Positions 32,312 to 43,753 of a stretch of DNA of 64,000 bases are shown piece by piece. The notes under the pieces were generated by a model that made no database searches, was not told the DNA's origin, and saw only the letters and a program-made list of their open reading frames with translations. The DNA comes from Gnetum montanum. Lineage: Eukaryota > Streptophyta > Gnetopsida > Gnetales > Gnetaceae. Position 1 is the first letter of the stretch, and each line of letters starts with the position of its first letter. The stretch covers positions 159,401 through 223,400 of the forward strand of contig MNCI01009404.1 of NCBI GenBank assembly GCA_015680685.1, in the 5' to 3' direction. The translations under genes and the position numbers were made by a program.

Positions 32312-34320
32312 CTAGGTAGGGATTTCACCTTGCATAGCTGGAGCAAGTGGTAGTGGAGCTATTGGTGGAAGAGATGTAGCTAGATGAGAAAGATGATATG
32401 CTTGTAGGATATCGCCCCTAGAAGAGGGAGTCCCATAATAATCACGAGCTTGGTAGTGAGGTTGAGGAGTACCGTAACTAGTAGAGTCACATGGAGAGAC
32501 TGGCTGCTGCATGTAATATCCATACGGGTCAGGTTTCCAGTAAGGATACTGTTGCCTTGGTGGTGGCATTCCCCATGATTTTGGGNGATGTGAGATTACA
32601 GGGCAACGTCTCTTAGGATGGTCATATTGACATATCTTACATCCATTATCATTATCTATTTTTGAATCCACAACCTCTTCAATGATGACAACTTTGCCCT
32701 TACCCTTGCTATGTGCATGTTTAGCCTCTTTATTTTTTCTTTTCTCACTACCTTGCTTTCTAGACTCCTCTACTATTTTAAGAACAATTTGAAATTTATT
32801 GTCTAGGGAATCTAACATTTGGTCTACCTTTGCAGAAACTTTTGATGTCATCTTTTGGATAGGAAAAGTTTTCCTATTCACCATTTCTTTGAGTGGTGAC
32901 TCTTCTTCATCCTCACAAAATCTTACTTCCCTCTTCTAGAGGGAAGGATCTCGGTTATACTCTTTCACACTTTCTCTCTTTCATAGCTCACCTTCTTCCT
33001 TAGCAACTTGCTCCAATAGTCTTTGAATTTTATGGGACCTAAGCTTAGATAGGTCTTCCTTGGGCATAAGTCCCAAGGGTTCTTCTTGTTTCATGCCTAA
33101 GCCCATCCACAAGATGGTGCAGTTAATCCCTTTGCGAATAATCATGGCTATGGTAATGGTGTAATAGTGCATAATATTGGCCCATGGTAGCATTCAAGGG
33201 TTTGTGTCCTCCTTGTTTCTAGCCTTGGATTTGCTTTTGCAAGTTAGACACTAGAGAGTATGTTTGGTACTTATCATTCAATGGTTCTAACATAGTACTC
33301 CACCTATGAATGGATTTCGATTCTAAAGATTGGTACTAGCTTTCTACTTCTTTAACTAGTGTCTGTGGAAACAACTTAAGTTTTTTCCATTTATTCTCTA
33401 TATTTTGTAAGGCACACACATCATGGAATGCTTTTAAGTGATTCTGAGGATCAGCATTGTATCCCCCTTCAAATTGTGGGATATTGTTCATATCTAATCT
33501 CTTGATCCTACTATCTTTCTGGTGCCTTGTTGGAATTCTAACAGCCTTAGTTATGTCCAACATACTTTGAGTAGTGAGGAGGGGTTCATCATGATTGTCT
33601 CGTCCATGGCATCTATGATGCCTACATTGTTCCGTATTCTCCCTTCTTCTATATCATGACTCTCTAGAGTGCCCTTGTCCCCTTTCCTGCCTATTTCATC
33701 TATGACTTCCACTTTGCCTACCTTTATCCCCATGGTCTTTTTCTTTATGACCGCATATGGATATTGAAGGAGAGATTGAAGGAGATGTTGAAGGTGAAGA
33801 AGAGGAAGAATCATCACCATGACGGTGTCAGCTACCTTCTCTTCTGCAGTCTCGGCCCCGATCATGATTGCGATCAGAATGTCCACCTTTATCATGTGTC
33901 CATGTCCCTTTTTTGGATCCATTGTGCCCATGGGTATTAGAACCTAGGTTATGAATAGTGGAATGAAGGTTCTAATACACAACCTCTTGGCCATAGTCAA
34001 GGGGAGGAACATCGTTGTGTGGGCGACTACCTGAGGTAGGATCACCATCCTTATTTTTGCTTAAGACATGTGGGGCATCTTGGGACCACTTATCCTTCAA
34101 AGACTTATGATGTCTCTCTTGTTGCAAGTCCCTTTGATGTTGTGCCTTTATGGGATGGTATTCTCTTGAGTCATGGTCTTGCACAATGTATTCTGCGTGT
34201 AAGTGCGACATGCCAATTTGTATGAGAGCATGAAGAAGCATGCTCGGGACTAAAGGATCGAGAGATAACCTTCTAAGTCTTGCCAACATAGCTGTTCATC
34301 TTGATGGAGGATAAAGGTGA
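32312..34320 (-). pseudogene. gag: nested element gag with zinc knuckle
   Basis: The N-terminal part (34289-33600) is rich in Asp, Arg, His and Ser in broken frames. The gag core (33563-33200) contains GGYNADPQNHLKAFHD and KKLKLFPQTL. A Cys-His box CKICQYDHPKRRC (CX2CX3HX4C) is at 32641-32603, preceded by a Lys-rich segment and followed by a Pro/Tyr-rich tail. Several stops and one N (32586). Confidence 0.7.
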
Positions 34321-34582
34321 AGTCTAGTATATACTCATCAGGATGAATATATATTACTTAAACTTATTGAGAGATTGGCGGATCAACGTCATGTGTATTA
34401 CGCTGTTGACTGTTTCTTGTTTCAGACCTAGGTGGTGAGGTGCTTTCGTACAAAGAAGAAGACATACTTGTCTATTTAGTATGCAATGTATTCTTGTTTA
34501 TTATTTTCTTAACTAACCCTAAGGGCTTGTTCCAACGATGTGAATGATTTCCTATGTTCTAGTTAGTGCACAAACAACTAAG

Positions 34583-34600
34583 TCCCCGACAACGGCGCCA
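34583..34600 (-). other. tRNA-Asp primer binding site of the nested element
   Basis: The plus strand CCCCGACAACGGCGCCA matches the 3' end of plant tRNA-Asp(GTC) with one mismatch. It is one base inside the 5' LTR. Confidence 0.9.
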
Positions 34601-34601
34601 A

Positions 34602-35481
34602 TGATGAGCGACGAGGTACCCGTACGTACAACCATACGAATACGAGCATCTCATGCATGATCTGGTCAAATTTCAAGGACTAAGTGCTTATGCGCCCTTG
34701 TGGAACAAGGACAGGTTGGTTGATCATTGTCTTCCCAAGCTTACCTATATATGACAATTGTATGGTTAAGTAAGCTTAAGGCATATGATTTTTATATCTT
34801 TTATGCTTTTATGTCCTGTGCTAATAATAGAGAAGAGAGATAACTAAGTGATTAATTTATCTTAACTACTCATTAACTAAGTTCTAACTAATCCTAACAC
34901 TAGCATCCATTCTCACTTGCTGTACACATCCTGAACCAGTGCAACACTACTAGGATTACCAAACACTAATCGTTACTGTGTTACCAAGTGTCACACGCAT
35001 GCTCGAAGTGATCATACTGAGTGTAATTTAATGATTTTCTTAATTGATCAAAATGAATTGCTACGCTAATAACATAAATGTAAAGTGCATAAAATAAAAT
35101 AAAATAAGTGCATAAGAAAATAAAATAGAAGAAATATGTAAGAAAAAAAAGCTCAAGTGCTACAAGGATAGATTGAAGAACTCGTCTTTATTACCGTACA
35201 CAAGGTGTACTCAGGTATACAATGCTCAAATAAAGATCCATCCACACTTAGACCTCCTGCTATGGGCACTTGGAAAATACTTTAACTTTCAAATAGACTA
35301 CAAGAGTTTCGCTACTTCACTGCTAAAAGAGTTCTTTTCCAATTGTGTGGTTGGGCATTGTATTTATAGGCTTGGGAGAAACTACTCTAATAATTAGAGT
35401 AACCGCTCTAATAATTAGAATAATTGCTAAAGTAACTACTCTAATAATTAGAATAAACCACTAGAGTAACCGCTCTCATCA
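34602..35481 (-). repeat. 5' LTR of the nested Athila-type element
   Basis: 880 bp, ends TGATGAGCG...CTCTCATCA on the plus strand. TATA box at 35368-35361 (minus). U3 holds repeated CTCTAATAATTAGAG units (35376-35470). Confidence 0.92.
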
Positions 35482-35486
35482 ACATG
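35482..35486. repeat. right target site duplication ACATG
   Basis: Pairs with 25894-25898. Confidence 0.95.
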
Positions 35487-36367
35487 TAAAATGCTTTGGA
35501 ACTAGGCATTTACAATATTACTGAAAATGACATAGCATGTAGGGCCTTTGTAACTACTTTTAGAAGTAAAGGTACATAATGGTTTTTAATGCTTCCTAAT
35601 GTCTCTATTAATTCATAGCTAGAATTTAAAAATAAGTTTCTACTCTAGTTTGATAAGTTCACTAGTCCTTCCTTAGTCTTAGGTAATTTTATGAGTCTAA
35701 GAAAACTACTTGGGGAAAATATTTGTTACTATAATTTGAGATCTCTCCATCAACTAGCTTATGTGCCAAATGAGATGTGTCCATAGCTTGATGGTATCAT
35801 AAATTTTTACTTGTCCACCATTGATCCAATTTTTACCTATGCCATCAAATCATATCACAACATAATAGAATTACAAGGATCAATGGGTAAAGCTATTGAG
35901 ATAGAAAAAATTACCTTAACAAATAGTATTCAAACTCAATTGGAATGATTAGCATTAACAATCCTATGCAATCTAGTCCCTTACCATCACAAACTTTCCC
36001 AATGAAAAACGCTATGTTTCAAACCCCTACTCCCCTCCAAATGCCTCAACCTATAAATAATTATTTTCAAAGTCCAACATTTTCTTCATTTTTACCATCA
36101 AATACTGGTTTGGATGATGATCAATCAAAAGCCTTAATGCAATCCATCATAAACCCAAATGGAATATCTAATGGATGTACTAATCAAATAGAAAATCAAA
36201 TCATCCAAGTATTAACTTTAGTTCAAAAACTTTCTAATGAAGTAGTTGAACTAAAGCGAAATAATAATGAAGTTTCAATAAAATCTAAAAAACCAAGCTC
36301 ATCAATCAATGATGATTATTGTTGCCTTCATAACACTAGGAAACATTCTAAGAAAATTTGCCTTTAA
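35487..36367 (+). pseudogene. gag: host gypsy gag (3' part)
   Basis: Decayed to 35940, then a clean 140-residue C-terminus (35945-36367), Pro/Gln/Ser-rich with a predicted coil IENQIIQVLTLVQKLSNEVV and a short Cys/His remnant (CCLHNTRKHSKKIC) close to the end, possibly a modified zinc knuckle. Confidence 0.6.
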
Positions 36368-36899
36368 TTTTTAGCATTATATGGTGACAATGGTTAAAAT
36401 GAACAAAATGGAAAAACCCTAATTATGATCCTCAAGATACCTTATGTGACACAAGTCATGGTAAGTGATCCTAATCCACATAACACTCGCTATCGTAGAC
36501 TTAGTGATGTTATGAACTCTACTCAATAATAAACTAGGAATAACTCTTATACTCCTCCTAATAAAAGAGTTCTTAGTCAAAATAACATAGGTAACCAAAT
36601 CGGACCATCCCAAGAAAACGTTCAACAACAATCAAACTCACCTTTTATACTTAGAAGAACTCAACCCCAACATGAAGTCAAAGATGAACATAAAGCTTAA
36701 GATCTAGTTGAGAATTTGAAGAGAGTTAAAGCCAACATTTCAATGTATGATCTTTTACATTTTAATGAAATGAAAGATGTGATTCAAAAGATAGTTTATA
36801 CACCTAAAACTAATAAGGAAAAATCTCCAATAATCGAAAAGGAAGTTCATTTTGTGGAAATCCTGAATGATTTATTAATATAAAACTCAAATAATTTCA

Positions 36900-37290
36900 C
36901 GTTAAACAAGAAAGATCAACACCTTTCTTAACAACCTTGATTATTTTAGGAAAGAATGTTCTTAATTGCTTAATGGATTCTAGAGCAACTATTAGCATCA
37001 TGTCATTGGAAGTATGTAAAATGTTAGAAGCACAAATGCTACCACAAACAAGAAGTGTGATACAACTTAATGGATTTAATGTACCTATAGCAAGGTCCTT
37101 AAAAGGAGTGCAAGTGCAACTTAAACAATACCCTACTTTCACATGTTATATAGATTTTTTAGTAGTTGACATGGCACCCACTTATGGTGTGCTTCTATCT
37201 AGGACTTTCAGAGCCTAGTTTGGGGGCATCTTTGGATGAAATTTTTTAGAATTATTAATTCCTACTAAAGAAGAATATGGATATGTTATT
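36900..37290 (+). pseudogene. host gypsy protease
   Basis: The catalytic loop LMDSRATISIM (near 36970) retains Asp and Ser but has Arg for Gly. The body ends in VVDMAPTYGVLLSRTF, the second hydrophobic motif of this protease group. Confidence 0.65.
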
Positions 37291-37694
37291 ATAACAAGAG
37301 AACATTTTTATAACATGTGGTAACAATTTTTAATCAACAAAATCAATTCTTGGAAAATCAAAATGCCAATATTTTTATTGGAGTTATTGAACTTAGACTT
37401 GGTGAGTATATTATGAATGATGATGTGAATGGAACTTTAGAAATAAATCCTTTTGCTTATACATATTCCATCCAATATTATCAAGCTTTTAGAGAATGTG
37501 AGGAAATTTACGAAGATACCTTGCCTTATCATCAACATGATGGAAAAATATTTCTATTTGGTGATCCACCACCATTAGGATGAGACAAAGATATACATGA
37601 GATTCTAACCATTGAGACATTAGAAAGTGAGCCAAATTTTGATGATGACAATGGTTACATTGATCAAAGGGCTAATTTTTCAGATTTTACTAAC

Positions 37695-38110
37695 TTAAAC
37701 ACTTGGATTTTAAGAGTGGATGAAGTCTCTTCTAAGAAAGGATGTAGAGTCTATATAATGCTCATACCTCCTAGTGAAGCTCCTATCCTTAAATCCATCA
37801 ATTTCACACAACCTATGACTAATAACATGATTGAATATGAAGTGCTTATGCATGGGATCAAAGTGGCTTAATATTATGACTTATCCAAACTTAAGATTTA
37901 TAGTGATTTTCAACTAACAGTAAATCAAGTTAATGGAATTTTTGATGATAAAGATGCTACCATGAAAGTGTATAAAGCTTATATCCTTGAAATTTTGAAG
38001 GAATTTGAGCACATATCTATTGTACATGTTCCTATATAAGAAAATTATGTTTTTGATTCATTAGCTCAAATGGCCACTACTTTAGATGTCCATTTAAAAC
38101 ACAATGCTTT
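37695..38110 (+). pseudogene. extra archaeal-type RNase H domain between protease and RT
   Basis: With two stops, the frame reads TWILRVDEVSSKKG, then NFTQPMTNNMIEYEVLMHGI, LSKLKIYSDFQLTVNQVNG and ENYVFDSLAQMAT. Spacing and motifs fit the archaeal/plant-type RNase H seen as the second RNase H of Tat elements (compare CTNNIVEYEGLIRG and IIKGDSQLMVNQV at 57.0 kb). Candidate catalytic residues: Asp in RVDEV, Glu in EYE, Asp in YSDFQ, Asp in FDSLA. A normal RNase H lies downstream of RT in the same element, so this is a second one in an unusual place. Confidence 0.7.
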
Positions 38111-38509
38111 GGATTGTAAAATTATTATTGAAAAGGTTAAGTCTTATTCTATTATAGATAATATCTTTGCTTTCTAAGTTTTTGATGATGATAATCATAT
38201 TTATAAAATTTTAATTTCCATAGGTGAATTTAGTGATCAATGTTTTAAAGTTTCTCAAATTAATGAAAAAGTTATATCAAAGGATGTTATATTTTTAAAT
38301 AAAATCTCTCCTGAAATAGCAACCAGAGAAGCTTTATTTGATGACTTACATATCAAAACCAAAGAAATGTCTAAAAATACTAATTGAAAAATGTCAGCCA
38401 AACAAAAATAATTCAAATAAAAAAAAAAGGACAATATGACCCTATTAAAATAGGAGCTTACTTCCATGCAAATGAAAAACCAAACATGATTGAATTATGA
38501 CATGATTTT

Positions 38510-39400
38510 AATGACTTTTTAGCTTGGACTTATGAGGATCTTAAAACTTTCAATCTTCTAATGATGACACATACTATACCTCTTAAACTCGAAACCAAAT
38601 CATTTAGACAAAAACTTAGACTTGTAACCCTGAGATTGAAACTTTGATGAATGTAGAAATTGATAAGCTTTTAGAATCTAAAATTCTTTATCCTGTGAGA
38701 CATTCAAGTTGGATATCAAATGTAGTGCCTGTTAGAAAATGAATTGGAGAGTTACGATCACGTATTGATTTCTGTAACCTTAATACTTCTTACATTAAGG
38801 ATTATTACCCATTTCCCCCTTATGGAAGAACTTTTGCAAATTGTGAATGGTGCACAAATGTATTCATTTTTATATGGATATTCATGATATAATCAAATCT
38901 TGGTAAGTAAAAAGGACCAATATAAAACTACTTTTACAACAAAATGGGGAACTTTTCAATTTGCTAAGATTCCATTTGGTCTTATAAATGCTAGTTCTAC
39001 CTTTCAAAGAGTATTATTTATCTAGATGATTTAACTGTTTTCTCTAAAGATCAAGGTGCACACCTTAGAGACCTTAGAAATATTTTCATAAGATGTAGGA
39101 AGTTTGGTATCACTTTAAATGCAAAGAAATCCATGTTTGTTGTTCAAAGTGGTAAATTTCTTGGTCATATAGTCATTAAGGAAGGGATCATGATCAATCC
39201 TGAATGGGTTAATGCTATTTTAGAATTACCTTATCCTTTATCAAAGATTGATTTAATAGCCTTCCTTGGAAATTTTAATTTTGTAAGATGATTTATCCCT
39301 ATTTATGTTGAATTAGTTAGACCATTAAACGAGATGCTTAAAAAAGATACTAATATACATTGGATGGAAGAAAGAAAAAAAATGCTTTCCTTGCCATTAA
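38510..39400 (+). pseudogene. host gypsy reverse transcriptase
   Basis: Motifs in shifting frames: KLLESKILYPVRHSSW near 38670-38710, TTFTTKWGTFQFAKIPFGL near 38930-38985, YLDD at 39019-39030 (intact, but about 13 residues before it are deleted), then KFLGHIVIKEG and FVR.FIP. Not functional. Confidence 0.75.
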
Positions 39401-39880
39401 AGAAGCCATCATAAATGCTCCTATTTTAGCTTCTCCTTGATACAAAAATGCTTTTCTTTTATATGCTTTCTCTAGTGATGTTATTGTCACTGCTATTTTG
39501 ATCCAAGATATTGTTAATCAAGGTGAAAGACCAATAGCTTTCATTTCCACACTTTTGAAAGATGTGAAGTTAAATATTTACCTATAGAAAAAAAATTGTA
39601 TGCTGTGATTAAATTCCTAAAGAAGTTTCACTACTATTTGTTAAACGAAAATTTTTTTGTTATTATTCTTGATTCAGCCACCATTGCATTAGCTAAATTA
39701 CAAGATCCTAGTGAAAAACGTGCTAAGTGGATTATGAAATTATAAGAATTTGATATTCAATTGAACGTAGCCAAGCTAGTTAGAGGAACTGGTCTTGCCA
39801 AACTAATAGCCAAAGCCTCAACTATAGAAAATTATGATACACTTAAAGATAAAGAATCAATATCATTTTACATATTGTCC
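39401..39880 (+). pseudogene. host gypsy conventional RNase H
   Basis: AFLLYAFSSDVIVTAILIQD and ERPIAFISTLLKD, then KFHYYLLNENFFVII and a degenerate LAKL..AS end. Two frame changes near 39560-39600. Confidence 0.65.
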
Positions 39881-39899
39881 ATTGATGAGAAAAATGATA

Positions 39900-40640
39900 T
39901 TCCATTTGCTACTAACTGATTACATGACCTCTGGTATGGTGATATTAAGTTTTATTTAACCTTTCATTGTTGTCCTTTAGATTTACCTAGATATAAAAGA
40001 AATTTTTTAGTATCTAAATGTTCTAAGTTTACTCTAATTAGTGGTGATTTGTTTAGGAAGAATTTCCAAGGAATATACCTAAAATTTTTAGACTAAGAAT
40101 AAGCTAACAATGCTCTAAAGAAACTACATGAGGAGGGACATATAGGCTATTTTCCGTTAGTATATAAAATCACTAGAGCAGGTTACTATTGGCCCACTAT
40201 GATTAACGATGCTTATAACCTAGTTAATACTTATGTACAATGTCAAATGTTTAAAGGTAAAGATTCCAAATGTTTAGCCCCTTTACAGCCTATAATAGAA
40301 ACTAGACCATTTGCACAATGAACTCTAGACTTTATTGGAGTGATTAATCCAGTATCAATAATGCAACACAAGTTTATCTTAACAGCCACTGATTATTGCA
40401 CACATTGGTTAGAAGAAAAAGCAACTAAAACTACAACATCTCATGAAGTTATCTGCTTTTTAGAAAATGATATAATTTCTAGATATAGATATCCTTATGC
40501 TTTAGTAGTGGATAATGGACCTACCTTCATCTCTATAGAGTTTATAAATTGGGCTAGAGAGCATAATATTATTGTTAAAGCTATGACTGAATATTATCCA
40601 CAAGTAATGGTTCAGCTAAGTCATCCAATAAGATTATATT
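39900..40640 (+). pseudogene. host gypsy integrase (3' truncated)
   Basis: LHEEGHIGYFPLVYKITRAG and YYWP..ND of the zinc-binding domain, CQMFKGK, then LDFIGVINP, the second-Asp motif VVDNGPTFISIEFINWAREH (40508-40570) and YYPQ. Homology ends near 40640, before or at the catalytic Glu region. Confidence 0.7.
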
Positions 40641-42400
40641 AAATGGAGGTATGAAGATGATAACTCAAAATCCACGAACCTAGATGTTGATGACCATTTG
40701 GAACTAGACTGCCAATGAGCTTCTTTGAATAGGGTTTAGGTGCTTACTAGTCTCTAGCAACACCAAGACCCAAATACCTTCAAATAAACTCAATAGTTAT
40801 TAAATGAACTAATTGTGAGTATGTGTTTACTGTTGTGAATGTTAAAATGGTTTAGTTGTGTATAAACTTTAATCGACTTTCATAAAAGAGATTTAGCTAA
40901 CTTTGTCCAATACTTTGAGTTGTTGAAGGTTACTATTTTGTCCAATCACTTAGTATATATGGTCCTTATAATACCTACTTGTAACAAATAAAATATCACA
41001 AAAACATTTAAGCACAATTTTGCCAATGAACTCCTAATTTCCCCTAGAGAGAAAGTTTCACAAGAAAACTAGAAATAGAGCAAGATTTAATGGATTTAGA
41101 AAGAGAAAAAAAAGAAAGAAGATTTGTGTGAAATCTCAAATATTTAAGTAAGGTAAATTGACATGAGTAAACACTTCGTAATAAAGCTATTCTTAATTCA
41201 ATAATTACAAATTGTTCAAACTCTCAAAGCTCATAACTTTGCCTTGGGTGTGGGCTCTTGAACACTCGCATCACAACAATTCCTAGCCGCCTCGGTGCCA
41301 ACTCCTCCACACTGATGCTACCAAGGCTGCTGCTGACCTTCCTGGTTTGGACGTCAAATGGCTCAGCAACAATGTCCATTGTTCTAGTAGCATCCAAAGA
41401 AAGCAAGACCTTTGCCTTCGTTTCACTTGATGGTTGTTTCTTTTGGTTTGCTATCTGTTGTGTTTGTAGGGTACGTGCCGGAGAGGTGTCAGTCAAGGGT
41501 GCGTTTCGCCAAGGCAGCAGGACACGACATCGTTCCAAGGTGGTTGTCCTGACTAGCTTGGCTACTTGGGAGTGCACATCCTATCCTTCCCCTTAACCTC
41601 CTTTACCTCATTCCTTACACTTGTAATTCTCTTTCTCACACTTCTTTTACAAATTTTTCCCAATGCTTGTAAAGCCCTCCCATATGCTCAATTACAAAGT
41701 CCATGACACGCGTAATGCAGCTTGCCGCATGGGAAGCATCTGTAGGTAGGTCAAAGTCCCACATGGATGTAATGCAACTTGTCCTGGGGAGGAAACACCT
41801 ATCCTGCAACAACAAGGTTGTTTGCAAATGAAAATGACAAAACAATGAAAGAAAAGTGTAAAAGAGCAAAAGCTCACACAAAAAAAAACACTTGCCAAAA
41901 ACAAATGGCACATTAGCTGTTTTGTAATGACCATCTCTAAGCATTCTAAAGAGAGGTTAGAAGCCTACCAAAGAAAGATGCCCATGCATATCGACTTCCT
42001 CACAAGCACTCCAACGAGGGACCACACTGCTACATCTTTCCCTTCATAGAACTATCCCCGTAGTTCCACCCTTTCACTTTTCCCTGCATGACTATCCTAG
42101 CACTCTCAAGCATAGCTAAGCGATATCTGGATGACTACTGAAGAGTGATGTTAGCATCTTGTCTTTCATGGTGTTTCGTATTCTTTGTCAGTGTCTCTTG
42201 GGCCCATCCTCCAGACATCAACAAAGAGGGGCCAATGAAACACCATAAAATTTCAAGGCACTCTTGCTTCACCAGGGTCTTGGAACTGAGGCAAGGATTT
42301 CCACAAGTGTAGCCTCATGAACATTTGGTAGGAAATGAATGCACTGAGATTAGATTGTTCAGTTTGACAAGTTTTCTACCTCCAGAGTTGATAGGCCCGA
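40641..42400. other. unassigned region
   Basis: Contains overlapping open frames on both strands around 41224-41596 (112-117 codons) in a locally GC-richer stretch, but neither translation resembles a known protein. No LTR termini recognised. It may hold the unseen 3' LTR of the host gypsy or the 5' half of the element carrying the pol at 43754. Confidence 0.35.
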
Positions 42401-43742
42401 TGGACTCTCCAGCCTGCCCACCTGGAGAATTCATCCGGCTGACAGTTTACTCAGAAACCATGCTAGGAGTTGTCAGCGGTGTTTAGGGTGGATAAAATAG
42501 TTCAACAAGTTTTCTAGTGGAGAAGTATGCTACGCTATGCTACGCTATGCTACGCTACACAACATAGCAAGCCTTTAAGAAATCAATCAAGTTTCTGAAT
42601 ACAAGTTTGGAAAGATGTTCACGCAAGGTAAAATCACAATTCAACCAACATAAGGTGCTATGCTATATAGCGTAGCACAGTGTAGCAAGGGCAAAACAAG
42701 CAAAGTTTTCTCATCGTAGTTTTGATAGAAGTGAAAATTACATTGGCTGCTATGCTATGCTACGCTACGTAGCATAGCATAGTGTAGCAAATATGCAAAT
42801 TGAGAAAATGCTCTGAAAGTTAACCCACATGCACCAAGGATTTCAGCAAAAGCTACTAACTTCAACACAAGTTTCTTTTTCAAATTGTTGGCTATGCTGT
42901 GCTACGCTACAAGCAGCTACGCTACGCCAATGTGCTATGCTACATAGCATAGCAAGCAGCTACACTACGTCAATGTGCTTCATTTCTTACTTGCATTGTT
43001 GGCACACCTGATTCCAGCATCTCTAGTTTCGACAACATGGTTGTAGCGTAGCAAGTTCATGATCGGCTTTGCACATCTACACAGTACGGGCATGTCAGCA
43101 TCTTGTGGGTCCAGGACAGATGGTGTCTAGGCCTCATTTCTTGCTTACTCTTGGACCTATAAATACCCTAATGAGCAACGTACAAAGGGTTGGCAAGTTG
43201 AGGCATTTTGGATGGTTGGCAAAAAAATTGGATTGGCAAGTTGTTAGGTTGGCAATTTGAGTTGGCATTTTTGTGTTGGCTTCTTTTTGCATTAGCTTTT
43301 CTGCGTTGGCTCTTAAGTTTGCACCCAAAAGCATAGTTGAGGCATTTTGAGTGTTTTAGTCATTCTTGAACTCTCTGTTCACCTCTGGCATTTTATAACT
43401 TGTTATACACTTTCAAACAAGGCAAAGAATCGAACCCACAACTTTGCGGCGGTGCATTTTCTCATCCCATTTTATTTTGTTATCTCTTTATTATTATCAT
43501 TTTTTAGCATTATTTTCTTTATTGTAGCATTTATCGATCATTGATTTTGCCTCACGTATATCATACTTAAAACAACGTTTACAAAAGGTTAAGTTACACC
43601 GGTTAAGTCCTTGTTTGATCGACCAGAACGTTCAGGGCACCTTGCTTTCGTTTTATCTAGCACGGCCCTCGCACGGATCCTAGGTTAAACTATTTGCCTG
43701 GCAACCTCTCGGTGTTTCCAGCCACCAACGTTTTCGGTCGCT
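42400..43742 (+). repeat. LTR-like promoter segment with GCTATGCTACGCTAC palindrome arrays
   Basis: From 42525 to about 43000 it is full of GCTATGCTACGCTAC and its complement, including a near-perfect 33-bp palindrome around 42750-42783. A TATA box, ACCTATAAATA, follows (TATAAATA 43158-43165). The layout (motif array, then CCTATAAATA, then about 580 bp) matches the Athila-type LTRs in the window. Exact LTR ends and target duplication not found; Athila pol homology starts at 43754 just after it. Confidence 0.5.
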
Positions 43743-43753
43743 ACACTAATGAC

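Larger units (their letters stand above)
25899..35481 (-). mobile_element. complete nested Athila-type Ty3/gypsy LTR retrotransposon
   Basis: 9,583 bp bounded by two LTRs (34602-35481 as 5' LTR, 25899-26764 as 3' LTR), TG...CA ends and a 5-bp ACATG duplication. The minus-strand order is tRNA-Asp primer site, gag, protease, RT, RNase H, integrase, a long 3' noncoding region and polypurine tract. Protease carries the DLGSSVNLI form typical of Athila. By eye about 40 differences (near 9%) separate the first 460 aligned LTR bases, so the insertion is old. All ORFs are interrupted, the RT active site is mutated, and the sequence has one 99-N gap (30144-30242) and single Ns at 28548 and 32586. It lies in the gag of a plus-strand gypsy element. 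Confidence 0.92.
35487..40640 (+). mobile_element. host Ty3/gypsy element body, with extra RNase H before RT
   Basis: Continues the gag cut at 25893. Order on the plus strand: gag, protease, an archaeal-type RNase H-like domain, RT (YLDD), conventional RNase H, integrase. It ends inside integrase near 40640; the 3' LTR was not found. The lineage is related to Tat by having two RNase H domains, but the domain order differs from the Tat element at 55.6-58.9 kb. Stops and shifts throughout. Confidence 0.75.

Noticed and set aside
34581-34600. 3' end of a tRNA-Asp sequence
   Set aside because: Only the last 17-18 bases match, and they abut an LTR; it is a primer binding site, not a tRNA gene. 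I found no complete tRNA or rRNA gene in the window.
41224-41596. Protein-coding gene (open frames on both strands)
   Set aside because: Overlapping opposite ORFs in a GC-richer patch, no recognisable motif, no splice or signal features; kept only as part of an unassigned region.
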